Position numbers and translations under genes: made by a program. 64,000 bases of DNA, from the NCBI GenBank assembly GCA_013396915.1, contig VWZL01000806.1, forward strand, positions 186,001-250,000. The letters run 5' to 3'. Source of the stretch: Stercorarius parasiticus. Its lineage: Eukaryota; Chordata; Aves; Charadriiformes; Stercorariidae. The notes beneath the pieces are model-generated. The model saw nothing but the letters and a program-made list of their open reading frames with translations, had not been told where the DNA came from and searched no databases. Positions 1-13,108 of the stretch are shown one piece after another. Each line of letters begins with the position of its first letter. The first letter of the stretch is position 1.

Positions 1-3000
1 GAAAGGTACCTAGAGCAAGTAATCAGTTTTTTTAGCTTCCTGGATTGTTTACAGTTCCAGATCAGCCCCATTTGGCTACCAATAACTGTAACACATTCTG
101 GAAGCTGTCTCAATTACAGCCACTGCTTCAATCTAATTCAGGCCCTAAGTAAGTCATGAAACTAAGCCAGCCACGCAAGGCTATAGCTGAAGACAAGACA
201 AACAACCACGAATTTAAAAAGATGGGGGGTTTTGTGTGTGTGGTTTTGATTTGTTGGAAGTTGGCATTTGTTTTTTAAAAAACACAATTTAGCAGGAAAT
301 ATTTGCAATATCTTTTTAGTATGGCAATGTTTCCTCTGTAAAATCATTACATTCCTCTGTAAAAACATTAAAAGGAAATCCAAAGGAAATTAAATCTGAA
401 GCCTGATATTTTAAACTAGAAACATTTTAAAGTAGGAGAGGGAAAGTACACACACAAGCCCACACCTTCAATTTATTGGAGCAGGGAATCCCAGGGATAA
501 AAAGAATTATAAAAGCTTTCTTCATGAGACTTGTAGTCAAACTTCAGCAGGATGAGAATACATGTGCCAGCAGATTGTAAACATTGGCTAGAAACATGAA
601 GAGGAAGAAGGCTACTGAGATACGGAATCTTAAGCTTCAAATCCTTTATCAGTGAAAAGACCAATTTTAAAATCAATAGTGGTATTTGACACATAGTCAA
701 TACACAGCAGCTCAAGTTGGTGAAGTATGCTTTTACCATCTTCTTCTCATAAAAAGCCTGACAATCATACTACGCAGCCAGTAGCCTTTATGTAATCTTA
801 TCAGGAAAAGCAGCCTGTAAAGAATTGGCATTATCCTACAGCATGCTAATAAAAGCACAGCAAGCAATCTCTTATTTTCTTACTGGTAGCAGAGTAATGC
901 TTTTTATTCACAGGAATATGAAAAAGGAACAAGACTCCAAAATTATTAGAACAAACCTAGCCTGTATTAGATAACACTCCCCCCTTTCTCTCACTATCAT
1001 GAAATCGCCTGTCATGAGAATCACATGGCAGACCAAAATAATAACAGTTCCGAAACAGGCGTCAGAAGACTTACTGATAAGGAAGCTAACTTTCTATAGC
1101 ATCTTTATGAAAACTAAGCACACCACGGACTGACTTACATTGATACTTTGGGAGCACTTCAACTGTCAAATGCAACAGTAATCTATCACCACAAAATTAC
1201 AGACAAACTTCATCAGGAAGCAATAAGTGTCTTATAACTGCAGGTGGATTTCCATGCAAACATAGCATAGAAGTCCAAACTGTGGTCGTGTCAAGAAAAG
1301 AATAACCTCACATGTCTTTTGAGAAATACCATACAATATTGACAATATACAGGATTAGATATTTTGTCATATATTTTATGTAACATCATGTCCAATATAA
1401 GCTTTATATTAATACAAATTATGAAGGAAAATCAATATGTGTCAAAGTACATCAGTAAGCTGATTCATATGCTAGAGCTCCCCCTTCTCATTCTCCCACC
1501 CCCACATCTATTTGTTGAATAAAAAATATACCTCCTAAAAAGACTGCAATTACATGACTCTTTTCAGGCAGCTATAGTTGAAAACAAACATCCTTACACT
1601 TCCTGTAAAAAAATTACACCTGTATGTTAGGTAATAAATGACCATATGTATTTATCTATTAAAATATACCTAAGAAACTTTAAGAAGAGAATTTAAGATA
1701 ATCAGCAACAAAACCAGTAACATCTGCTATCTGGCTGAAGAACTATTTAATCAATTTCCTGGAATTCTAAGGCTTTTATTCCTTGCATCACATGCCTGAA
1801 GCCATCAAAAGAAATATCTGCTGTTTTATTAGCACTGGTGTAAGTGACATTTCCACATATCAGGAGTTAATCTAATTTCACCTTTTGGTATAGTGATCAA
1901 AGCCACTAACAAATTTAACTACACTAAATATTGTACCTCCCCATCTAAAAAAAAAAAAAGAAATTAAACACATTGCTTGACTTAAGCTTGTAAGGCAATA
2001 AAACAACATAGACATGTAAAACCTTTACTTTTTTTTATTACAGACATACTTCAAGTAACAAATATCTCTGCATACTTGTACTTCATGTATACATGTACTT
2101 CACAACTGCCATGAAAATCATTTAATAGAAATGTATAATCACTACTTTCTTTGTAGCACACAAGAAAGTACATGCCTTTAAAATTATTTCATCTATCATT
2201 ACATCTATTTGAAGTTAAGCAAGTAACAAGTGAGATAACATAGGTAAATGTAAAACAATTCATTCCCATCAAGAACATTCAGCTACCAGCTCCTCCCTTA
2301 AAAAGCATGTCAATGTCTCCTAAACTATTTACAAGCTTTAAGGTAAATGTTAGCAGCAACTCTAGTCTGGCATTTAAAATAAATGTTAGCAGCTACTTTA
2401 ATGTGGCATTTGAAATAACTATTAGGTTTCAGTCTCAATTCTGACTTGAAGAGATCTGCTTACAAATATGCATGCTCTTCACAATAAACAGGCATACATA
2501 ATTTTGAGCAACACATTCAAATTTTATTTTTTTAAAGGTACAAACTGTACAGCAAAACTAACAAGTTCAAGTCTAATCTACCATACTCTCCCCATAAATG
2601 CCAAAGTACTTCTCTGATAACATTTAAAGCCTCAAAAGTTATAGATGTCTTGCTGGCTTTGAGATGGCAGAACATGAAAACACTGCTGAAGAACAGACAG
2701 CGAGCCAGTGTTTCTTTGACTGCACAGAATTGTACAGCAGGCAGAATTAAATTTCATGCCCAAGTATGATAAACACTGGGGTGAGGATCTGACAGGGAAA
2801 GAGAAAGACATTTAAGCAGGTAGATGCAAAAAATAATGTAGTAGCACTTATTTTTTGTATGTGTTGGAGAAAAAGAAAATTCCTCCTTGCATCTTACTAC
2901 ATTCTACGAAATTCCACCAAGGAAGCTAATATTCATCATCACCTCCGCCAGAACAACAAAATATATTAAGACTATAGAAACGTAGTAGGCATAAGTAGAA

Positions 3001-5271
3001 AACCATTTACCAGTAAGTTATGAGCAAAGAATCAAAACTAAAAATAAAGCAACAATAACATGGCAAATTTATTATTTGTTAATAGTAACTAGATAATATC
3101 AAATTTTGTAACATCTCTAGGATATTGGGTTTGGTTTTGGCTCAACAGACGTAAGACTCATCACTATAGCAAGCAAGTCATACTACTACATGAATGTGTC
3201 CAAAAGCCGTATTACAGTTCCAAAGGCCTTTTTTTTCTTTTCTTTAACGACGATTCCTCCAAGGTAACCAAATCAAGATTGACTTCTATCTGTCACTGCC
3301 TTCTTTATTAAAATATCTTGTTCTCTGAAATGATTACACTTAGAGAAACTGACCTAATTTTTGCTTTTTACGGACAAGAGTTCATTATGCTAATCCTTTT
3401 GAATTCAGCATGTAAATATTCCAGTAGTTTTGAAAAATAATAGTTAAGCTGAAATGGTATAGCGTCTACGAATTTCGTTTGGCAGAAAGGAGTACCTTCT
3501 TTGCCATATCATGACATTTATTGTTGCCTTTTATAAACGTACTCCTACCACTCTGAGTATAGAACATTCAAGTTTGTTTTTCCACAGTAGTCACAGCAGT
3601 TTATTCTATGACCCTTGCGAATTCTAGGTTAGTGTTAGTTAGCCTCTTTGCTAAGCTTCAATCAGTTGCCCTGTCCAATTTTCTCTCCTATGTGAAAATA
3701 TCTTTCTGCACTTAACTCACTTTAGAATAATAATCCATGCCCCTACACAAGACAATGTAAACAGAGCCTACTTTATGAACTTCACAGTATATGTTCACAA
3801 ATAAATAATAAATTACCAGCCAGAGCAGGTATTTCATCAACCATATTCTGCAGGAAACGTATACATGTCTTTAGCCTTTTTTAACACAGTAGAGAAAACC
3901 AACCAGAAGTCCAGCATAACTTTAAATATTATACACATATAAAAAGTTGGACATATATTAATATGGCACTGGTCTCAAGGCACTGGAGTCTATGTATTCA
4001 AAAACTTAAAAGATTTGGAGTCCTGACAACATAATTTGATTTTCAGATTACTGACTGAATTCACTTTAAACAAGAGTTCTACTAACAAACTTCTGAAACA
4101 GACATTCAAGTGTTTTTCTCCATCACAGAAACACACATTTCACTGTCAACTTATGACCTTTGTCAAATATTGAAGAAAGCTGAATTAACTACTGAATATC
4201 AAAAAAGTTCACATCATGTTGTGAATGCACCCTATACTCTGCACTTTGGTCTTCATTTCTGCAACAATCTTTTCCAACAGCATTACTAAAAGAATAAGAA
4301 AGAAAGCTTGTTCACTTAAAAGTTTTGGGCAAAACAAGTAGCACTAATGACTATTAAGCATTCCTAAAAATCAGTGAAACAAACTCGCGGAAGAGTATAC
4401 TTGCGTATGGAAATGTAATGCAGAGCTGCTGCAACAAGTTATACAACATATTCATCGTTTTGTTATGGAAAAAAACCTCATCTTCAAACTCAAAGCTTTA
4501 TAGTTAAATTTGATGCAAAATCCATTGTTAGCTACAACTTCTGCTAATTCTGAGGCAAATCACCCAAAAATTACAGGAATAAAGTGCACGAAAGTTTTTT
4601 GCTCCCACAAAGGATACTGCATTGGAAGACTGCCTTATAAAGCTCCCTCTAGCCATTGTTACCATGCTTCTACTCCCAATATTGGTCAGATATCCAATTA
4701 TGGGCACTTGTGGCTGATAATTAATACTGCACTTAATAGTAGTCTTAAAAATAGACCAATATTTGGCAATCATCTGTAAGTGTGCATAGACACGTATTAA
4801 AACCTTCAGATAAAGCATGTCTGTGAGCATCTATAATCACAGAAAAGCATTACAGAATGAGTTGCATCATGAATCATACGCAACTGAGGTACTTAAGTCA
4901 GGCAGATTTACATAATCCTCTGTGAACTTGGAAATAGTTCACTGCAGCATGCTCTGCAATTAGAAGATGAATTCTTCTTCATAAATTTTAATGTTGTTTT
5001 AAGGACATCGTACAAAATTCTCTAGCAGTAACAGAATTTGGCATACAATCCTAACAATTGTTATCCTAGCAATTGGAAGATCTTTAAGATATTCCATTTT
5101 TTCATGTCTTCCTGAACCTGGACCAGCTTGACACTCTCACTGCTCTAGGAAGCCCGTTTAACTTCTTCAGTTAGCTCTTTCATCTCAAAAGGCCTGCTAA
5201 TGGAAAAGCAGGGGATGCAGGTACTTGCAGAAACAGTATCAGCGGATACCATGAACCCAGAAGACTCTCAC
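1..5271. other. Unique AT-rich noncoding DNA
   Basis: No gene is supported here. Open frames are all under about 100 codons, lack family-like residues and sit in AT-rich sequence, as expected by chance. The stretch contains short A or T homopolymers (for example near 1950 and 2030) and one 36-bp tandem duplication listed separately. Overlapping opposite-strand frames near 4510-4830 give no recognisable protein. Most likely intronic or intergenic DNA. Confidence 0.6.
2345..2416. repeat. Two-copy 36-bp tandem duplication
   Basis: Positions 2345-2380 and 2381-2416 are adjacent copies of one 36-bp unit. Each starts AAATGTTAGCAGC and contains GGCATTT near its end. By eye they differ at 5 of 36 positions, about 86% identity. 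There is no spacer. It looks like an old local duplication, not a microsatellite. No function can be read from it. Confidence 0.85.
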
Positions 5272-5331
5272 CGACACAGACAGAAACAGTGAGTACAAGA
5301 AGCAAGGAAGTTTTTCTTTGTGAGGACCATG
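5272..5331 (-). other. Candidate 60-bp exon (splice signals only)
   Basis: On the minus strand a pyrimidine-rich acceptor (CCACCCCTTCAATTCCTACACAG) precedes a 60-bp segment that ends at TCG|GTGAGAG, a good donor. All three frames are open across it, so reading frame cannot be decided. Sixty bases is exactly 20 codons. The peptide in any frame is not one I recognise. Strong splice-site pairs like this occur by chance in long introns, so it may be a pseudo-exon. It is listed because both boundaries are well above the local background. Confidence 0.2.
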
Positions 5332-5887
5332 CTGTGTAGGAATTGAAGGGGTGGAACACCATCTACATAAGCCTGAGCAACCTCTGTCTGGACAATAAAA
5401 AGGCTGGTTCACTACTCCCAGATTACATACACAAACCAAACTTGAACATTATCATAATTTACATAAGCTGTAGATATTATGTGAAAAATGTGACAAACAT
5501 TAGTCTTTACCACTTGATCTACAATCTCTACCAATAGCATTAGGGAGTTTTTATGCTGTATAAATCACAGCCGTAAGCTTTAAGGGATGAGCAGGATGAT
5601 TAGGCTCAGCCCAGCAGTGGGCAGTTCAGAAAATACATGTAAACGATCAGCATGTACTTGATGATTGGTTGAGAGTTTTGGAGGGTTGGTTTTTGTATTG
5701 TTTTGGGTTTTTTTTTTTATATATATTCATTTTAGAATAGTACTTTCATGAACTTAATTAACTTAATTATGCTGGCCATTTTGCTCTTTTCTGGTCTGTA
5801 ACTTCCAGAACTTTCAAAAAAAGACTTTGCTTTCTGGGATACTGGAGTCTTGCTAAAATGACACAACCCAGACCACACAGGAGAAAA

Positions 5888-5911
5888 NNNNNNNAAAAAA
5901 AAAAAAAAAAA
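5888..5911. other. Seven-N assembly gap inside a poly(A) tract
   Basis: Seven N bases (5888-5894) interrupt an A homopolymer: four A precede the gap and seventeen follow, then an A/C-rich tail runs to about 5945. This is an unresolved homopolymer length, an assembly artefact and not a biological feature. The true tract length is unknown and any frame crossing it is meaningless. Confidence 0.95.
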
Positions 5912-5945
5912 CACAAAAACAAAACACACACAAACCACACAACTA

Positions 5946-7370
5946 GAAAAGCACATAATTCTTACGATTCAGAAGCTCCACGCTTCCCCCACTCCCTTAA
6001 GTTAACTATCACGCTTATCTGACCCCTGTGTGAATGTTGCATGTATTCTTCAGTTAAGTCCAAATTAAAACAAGAATGCCGGAGAGCATTGTTAAGATAG
6101 GTAACATTATATACTTCTGCTTTTCTTGAGTCTTAATACAAAAAACAGTTTCCACCTGAACCTTCATTTTTAACCAATCAACAGAAGAGTAAAAACAAAC
6201 TAAAGCAAAAGTTTTCCATTTCAGTACACAAATCTCTAGACATTATGAGCTCTGACCACAGCACTACCACTAAGCAACTGGAGACTACTTCCAGGGAAGG
6301 ACACTGCTTATACACAGGTGCTCAAACAAAAAACAGAATCACATTCAGTGAACTTGCCAAAGTCAAAGACTGAGCAAAAAAAGGCATCTTTAAAAATAAA
6401 AAAAATAAATAAAAGCCTGCAAGCTTACCAATACTTTTCCACAAACACATAGACATGATATGAGTATCAATCATCTGCTGAACTTAACAATTTCCTGAAA
6501 ACTATGTCACACAAACCACAAAAAGAAAGTTGAAGCACCACTACTTTCAGGGATGCAGTTTGTCACAATCTCTTAGATAGCACTTGAAAGACATCATGTT
6601 TGTTTTCCCAATAGTTCCTTGTTTTCCATACAGCAAGAGGAAACAGAAAAAGACAGAGAAGCAACATGTCTGTAAAAAGCAGATGTCTGTGTTATGTACA
6701 TTTACTGTTACTTCCATAAACAGACTACTTCTGTTTTGGGATGGGATGTCTTTTTCCTTTTTTTTTTTTTTTCTGTCTTGCATAATACATGTTTAACCTA
6801 TACATAGCAAAAGAGATTCCTACAGGTAAAAAAAAATAAAAATTAAAATTGCACAGATTTTCTGTAACTTGTATTCTACATTAATATAATACGAACATAT
6901 AGTTTCTTCTTAACTGGAAAACAACAGGATACAATATTTACTGATGGAACAACACTTTGTACGTTTATGAATCAAAGGAAGTCGGAAAAGGGATTAAAAA
7001 ACCCTAAACAATGATGCCTTTTAAATGATAATAAAGAGAAAGTTATAGAACTCATGCCTACATTTGCTACAAATAACACACACATATTAGAAAGACAGGG
7101 TTTAGCATGGTATTTCTGTTCTGTTTTAAACAGATAGGAACCTTATTAAAACTACTTTTTCACCCAACCTGTTATAAAGAAACTGCTACTTGACAGCTTA
7201 TAAGAACGATGACTGTTCGTCAGTACTAGAGGACTGCATGCATTTAAATAAAAATGTTAAAACCCCCTAATAGAGTTTATAACTTCATTTATTTATTTTT
7301 TGTTCCAAATACCCTCCTTTTTTCTATAATGCTGAGATGTTATCCCAGGAGATGTCTTCAGTGTGCTAAA
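5946..7370. other. Unique AT-rich noncoding DNA
   Basis: No supported gene. The only notable items are A/T homopolymers (for example the T run near 6758-6772) and a weak minus-strand splice-like pair around 6429-6477, which I rejected as an exon. GC content and CpG frequency rise sharply just after this stretch. Confidence 0.6.
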
Positions 7371-7570
7371 GCACGCTGCACCCATGTGTGCCGTGGAACA
7401 CTACAGCACACCGCATCCCGCTGAGCGGCCAAACCCACCGGCTACCAAAGGCAGACTCGTCCTACCGTAGCAAATCGAAACCTTCCTCTTACCTCGACTT
7501 CCTTGCTCTTCTCTTTGTTTCTGCCCATTGAACTTCTCCCATTGCTGGCAGTCTCCCGCGCTGGAACTAC
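7371..7570. promoter_or_regulatory. Short CpG-bearing cluster, possible promoter
   Basis: About a dozen CpG dinucleotides lie within 200 bp (7371-7570), close to what base composition predicts, while most of the rest of the window is CpG-poor. GC-richer sequence, though with fewer CpGs, continues to about 8600. Local CpG retention in a vertebrate suggests an unmethylated element such as a promoter or alternative first exon. A minus-strand open segment ending in a strong splice donor sits inside it. No convincing TATA box is seen; a TTTATTTA string on the minus strand near 7700-7712 is weak. It is too short for a classical CpG island. Confidence 0.35.
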
Positions 7571-7579
7571 AGAAATCTG
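7493..7579 (-). other. Candidate coding exon in the CpG cluster
   Basis: On the minus strand an open segment ends at GTCGAG|GTAAGAGG, an almost ideal splice donor (exon end 7493). The frame is open for 29 codons back to a weak CAGCAG acceptor (exon start 7579) and a little further. The C-terminal part reads MGRNKEKSKEVE, with an ATG at 7528-7526, and it is hydrophilic and lysine-rich. It could be a first exon starting at that ATG or at another ATG (7542-7540) in a different frame, or an internal exon of phase 0-0. The ATG at 7528 has a poor Kozak context. I do not recognise the protein. The CpG-bearing surroundings favour a first exon; the weak acceptor argues against an internal one. Confidence 0.3.
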
Positions 7580-7599
7580 CTGGAGGGGCATTTTTACAG

Positions 7600-10500
7600 T
7601 GCTGCAGGTTGCCAATACCTGTTTGGATGCCTTATATCTTCACTCCCCCCGAGTAGCCCACCTGTATAATTGTTCATATCCTTGCTTTGCCAAGCTCAGC
7701 TCTAAATAAAAAGGGGAAAATATTATTTGAGAAACCGTGTAGCATATGCCAGGGTCTTCCATTAAAAAAAAAAAAGTAAAGCAGAGCAATTCGCAAACAC
7801 AAACGAGAAACAGCAAACAAAGGAGTAAGGCACAATAATCCAGAGAGTTTCACATGCTTAAAGTGATGAGTTGCTGCAAGTCATAACTCAACTGCTGTGT
7901 CCCTGGAGCACCCCCTTGCCCCCCTGTCCCCCAAGAGCATTGTGGGAGACAATTCAATCTTCATGTTACCTAATAACTGTCATGGAAACCAAGGAAACCC
8001 AGGTCTCGCAGGCCCTTATTAGCAATTGCTTTCCTCTAATGGCACAGGCTCCCACACTTGCAGCGGCTGCCACTTCTGCTTTTGTTTCCCATCTGATTCC
8101 ACAGGAGCCCACTAAGCACCCGGAGACACCGCCTCGTGCTGACTAGGTAAAGCAGCATAAGGCTGAAAAGCTTAGTGTCCTATTTTGGAGCCTCCTTTAA
8201 AAGCACAGATAGCTTGCTGTGTCCTTCATGCGTCTACAATAATCTGCTTAGGTCAAAGGATCTGCCTTGAAGTGAAGAGCAGCAAGCGAATGAGGTGTAA
8301 AAAGGAAGACAAGACTGGGAGGGATTGCAAGTGTGCCTTTCTGAGGTTGATAGTAAAAAGTTAACCCTTTGCTGCGCTCGTCTTTTCCGAGACATCACCA
8401 GAAGCAAGCTCAGCAGGACAAGCCAAAGGCAGACACACACGTGTCTTTACAGTAATCACACGCACTCCGAAAATGTCATTTACGTGAGCTTCTCCCACCC
8501 AACATCTTCTGTTCTCTCAGTTACAAGACGCAAAATGCCCAGGAAAACTGTTTCACCATCTCCCCTCCCCCTAAAATGCAAAACAATAGCAGAACATTCC
8601 AGGAGCTGTATTACAAAAATGCATATGAAGAAAGGAAATTCTTAACATTTATACTTCCTCAAAAATGTTATTACTCTTGATAAATATTAAGAATGCAAGC
8701 GAAACTGATTTTGATCAAAACCAGTAAAGAAATAGTTAGATCAGAAGTCAAATTCCTGGCACCGTATAAACAATACAGGAATGAAAGCAGAAAAAAACCA
8801 CAGCAGGGCAAACACCAACAATGTTTTACTACGTTGTCAATTAAAACAAAAAGTATAACCTGGGCTTTGAAATAAGTCATCTTTATTTCTAGCTGTATAC
8901 AGTTGCACTTGGAATTCTAACAAGAAATAATGGCATTATATGCTGCCTAGATTTTCTAACAAAGCCATGTGGGGAGGATTTAAATACCGTTGATTCACTA
9001 CTCCACTACTTTAGTTACTATTTCTCTGTCTGAGTTAACAGAGCTTACAAGAGTCTAGCCAGAGATAAACTGGGATCTGGTTCATGCTGACATCCCAGTT
9101 TTACATCACTGGTTTAAACCAAGATATATTGATACACTCTAACAGAAGGGCTTATCAAACGCATTAACAAAGAAACAATCTGTAGTAGGAGTTTATAAAT
9201 GCTGCAAGACACGTGTGTATGTGTGCACATTTTTATATTTATATGCTTATTATATGTTTTTTATATATATATATCCATAGTCGACAAACAGATTTACAAA
9301 TAATAAAATGAATTCTATTGCCATCTACACAGTTCCTTTACACATTTTTAATTACGTTTTTACATGCTTGTTCCATCTTTACTCTCTGATATTTCAAAAT
9401 TAGTTTGAATATAAGTTTAAACAGCTTCCAATGTACACAGGGAGATTTTTCTGAATTTTGAATATAAATCATGAAAAAAAAGACAAGCTCCTGTTTACCA
9501 AGACAGCTGCAATATAAAAATATTTTCTAGCAGTAATCAAACACAAGAAATGTCATATACCAGACTAGTGAAGTTTAACTGTTAATCTTAAACCACACTA
9601 TAACGTAAAGGAAATTCCTTCTTAGTTTAACAGAAAGTTTTAAAGCTAGTGACAAACTCTTTTCCTTCCTCTGAGGAACAAGTGGATTAAGAATCCCTAA
9701 ACCTGGCTCTGCTTCGTCATGATAATCACTCACCTCTTTGATAAAAACACAGAGAGAAAACTAGTGGTTTTGAGGTATTAAAATGGAGCTTTCCTATAGT
9801 GTGTGTTTCCATGTCTAGTTAAGCTTCAAAAAGTCAACTTGTCTTTTGATACTGTGCCAATAATTCTGCATTTTAAATTGTCTGAACTGGAGGTTCAAGT
9901 CAGAGATTTCTAGGTTAACCAGTAATCTCCTTAATCTCATCTATGTCTGTTTTAGCCAGAATAAAGACCTTAAAGGGTGTGATGTGCTGAATTCTTTTCA
10001 AAATTATGAAGTCTTGTGGCCCCTTTTTCCCCTACAGTGAACCTATGCCATTAAAAAGTATGTAACAACAAAACCTAGTGCAAAGCAAGGCAATGACTTT
10101 ATCATTAAGTAAATCTATGCTCACATTCTGCTTAACTGTTTCAGTAATTACACTTTTTCACCACGTGGAGACTTCAAATTAATGTGTGATTGCCCTCACA
10201 GTAGCCATGCTAAACACAGCTCTTCCCAGCCCCAGTACTAAGACAAGTCGCAAAACACTGAAGCCTCATACTGCTATATGTGGAAATATGAGGAGCACCA
10301 CTGCTTTGGGGCAAGAAAGCTGTTGGAAAATACAGAACATATGCAAAAGCTCACCATAAAAGTGGCAGAGGTGGGGTGGGGATCATTTTTCTGTCCCACA
10401 CTTTAGTTTAGTGTTCCCTCATTGCTTTTTTTCAAGTTTACTATATAAAATTATAAAACGTAAAGCTTTTGCGTCGGTCTTAATACATCTATGATCTCAG

Positions 10501-10620
10501 AACAGCAGTACAACATCAGAGCACATCTTGCAGAAACAAAAAACTATTGATTTCAATTTACAATGTGTTTTTAGCTCCCAGAGTCCCAAAATACTTCAAA
10601 GTTGTAAATAAAAGTCATTT
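7600..10620. other. GC-richer flank then AT-rich noncoding DNA
   Basis: From 7600 to about 8600 the sequence stays richer in GC than the rest of the window, with C-rich strings near 7910-7930 and 8560-8575. A 91-codon plus-strand frame at 7871-8146 looks like a composition effect. Beyond 8650 it becomes ordinary AT-rich DNA with a short TA run near 9262-9275. No gene is supported. Confidence 0.55.
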
Positions 10621-10623
10621 TAG

Positions 10624-10644
10624 ATATATATATACACACACACA
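10624..10644. repeat. (TA)n(CA)n microsatellite
   Basis: A short compound dinucleotide tract, alternating TA passing directly into CA, about 21 bp. Likely length-polymorphic. No functional inference. Confidence 0.85.
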
Positions 10645-11821
10645 GACAGAATCTTGTTAGAAAATATGGTAACTACGTCCTCTGTCACACTTAGGATACA
10701 TACATTCTCTGTGCAAACCATCCCTGGAAGCATTTCCATAAGAATCAGACAACAAAGAGGGATCAGAATTCTAACCCTACATACACAAACAATGTTTTCA
10801 TTTTCATTTAATAAGATCACATTATCTTCTCACCATACTTATTTACACAAGCCTACCGCATTGAAGTAAGAAGAGAATCTGATCAACTATGGTTAATGGT
10901 CCAACGATGGCAATACAAGCGTCAACAAGGTTGAAAAACAGCAATACGACTCCTTTTGTAACACAGTGACAAGGAAACACCGTACTAGTGTACTGCCAGT
11001 TTACTGTCAGCTTACATATAATCACTCTGCCTTGTTGCCATCATTTACAGAACCCCAAATTTTTGCAGGATTCTTGAATTGAAGAAAACATAATAATAAG
11101 TTTCCCTGCACAAATAACCTGTCTTTTATCAGGAAAAGGTAAATATAGTTCTTTTTTAATCGGCATAAAATGCTTAGAAGTTGGTAGTTTTGACTCCACA
11201 TTATTTGTCAAAAAGATACATTGACTATGAACACACAACGTATGAAAAGGTACAGACCTGTCCTATAGTCCTGAGATCTAGGAATGAGTTTCACCGACTC
11301 CAAAAAGAATACACAAAAGTTACATACACTGTATATACTATACTCCCTTTACTACCTAACTGGGGAGATTTTACACCCTCATAAATGTTTTCAGACCTAT
11401 TAACATGCTTCCTATATACTACAAACATCTTACCTCACCTCTAGTCTATACCTCCAGCGTCCCGAAGAGTCACTTTTATGTATTACCTTCAGCATCTTTA
11501 TTACCTTCATTTCTTTAATAAGAAATTGATGAACCTCATTTGTTCTCATCGCAACTTTCTTTAAGAACACAAGAAAACAACATGGTTTTATGAAATGAGG
11601 TTGGGCTGGATAATATTCCATTACTGCACTCAGATGCACTGCAGTCCCAGATATACCCCTGTATAAAGTACAAAGCCATCCATCTGTAACCCAGAATTTC
11701 TGCAAAGGATCCACTCCATTTCCCTCCCATTAACAAGTGCATCAAAGCAATTGAGCCTCTCACCTCTGACCTGCACTGATGACAAAATTACAAAAGGGTA
11801 AAGCATGTAACAACTGCAAAC

Positions 11822-11851
<30 letters not shown>
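11822..11851. repeat. (AAT)10 microsatellite
   Basis: Ten uninterrupted AAT units, 30 bp, the longest perfect trinucleotide tract in the window. Purity suggests it is still mutable and may vary between individuals. Confidence 0.95.
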
Positions 11852-11852
<1 letters not shown>

Positions 11853-12034
11853 GGTATTGTCAGGAGGCAGATTCCAAAAGAATTTATAGATAAGTCCTAA
11901 AGAAAAGAATCCTGCTTACAATTTTAAATGCAATTTTGCTGCCAGGCTACCAAAACTGTATCAGCACATACCTAAAAATTAAGGTGACATACCAGTATGT
12001 TTTCAGAGGCCTTTATTCATTTACACATACACAA

Positions 12035-12057
12035 ATATATATATATATATATATATA
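12035..12057. repeat. (AT)n microsatellite
   Basis: An uninterrupted alternating AT run of 23 bp. Self-complementary, so able to form a cruciform, but short. Confidence 0.95.
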
Positions 12058-13108
12058 AAAACTTCCAATAACACCCTTCAAACACAAGTTTTCCCTTTTC
12101 TGCAGATTTTTCAGAAGACACAATTTCCACATAGATAATCAGTATAAAATTTAGCACATTATACTAAGAAGTAAAAGTCAGAAAGGAGCTTAGTTTCACT
12201 CACACATAATTAATGTGGTTTTCTTTCCCTTAAAATAGCAGTTACCCTCTTACATAAAGTTTTGACAGGAAAAAAAGAAAAGAAAACACAAATCTCACTG
12301 ATGTTAGCAAATGTAATGCAGGCTACCTGTTGTGACTTTCAGCCTGTTCTTATATTCACATCTTAGGTACAAAGAAGCAAGTCTGATCACTACAGCAGCT
12401 GTGGAAGTGGATATCAGTACTCGGTAATGATCAACTGGAATGAAGTACAGTCACTTTAACAAGCAGAAGCTTCTAACACCTAAATTAAAAATGCAGCTAG
12501 CAGTTGCCTAATGCAGGCCAAACAAGACTTGTGTAAACCAATCCCTTGGGCTTCACAGCATCCTCAAGTTACATGACTCTAGAACCAAATGAAATTTTCA
12601 GGTAAATGAAAAATTCCTTTAGATCATCTCCTATCCCTCGCAGTTTAAAAAAAAAAAGTTTAAACCTACTGCAGTACAAAGGTAGTCATGGAATTAGGGC
12701 AAACATGAAAGATATCTTTAGCCAAATACAAATATTTCAAAGCAGCATGGACCAGTTTCCAGATACCTTTTCCTCTGAATGGGACAACCTGTTGTTCTCT
12801 GCTACCTGGACCAGTATGTCTTAAATACTGTTCTGCATTGTGGGCTGGCTTCATATCGAGGAGCCTCAGGAATGCAAGAGTTTTAGGCAGAACTCTTGTG
12901 CAAGTAAGTCCTCATCAAAAGCAAAACTTAAAAGTTGTTTAAAAGACGTGAATAGAATTTGCCTTCTTCACAAATTAGAACAAATGGCTGTGAGATGTCA
13001 TATTACAAGTTCCTTTTGAAATGCTTCGGGGAGTTGATACAGACTTGAATATAGCCATCATGTTGTTAGATCCTCAGCAGGTTTTTGGTAGCTTTCCCCT
13101 TTGCTCAC

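Noticed and set aside
6429..6477. Minus-strand 49-bp splice-bounded segment with an open frame
   Set aside because: The donor is good but the acceptor region is purine-rich, the segment is very short, and the frame does not join the 30.5-kb candidate directly.
12815..12903. Plus-strand segment between a CAG acceptor and CAA|GTAAGT donor, one frame open
   Set aside because: Peptide has no family-like pattern and it is on the opposite strand to the better candidates; splice decoys of this quality are expected.
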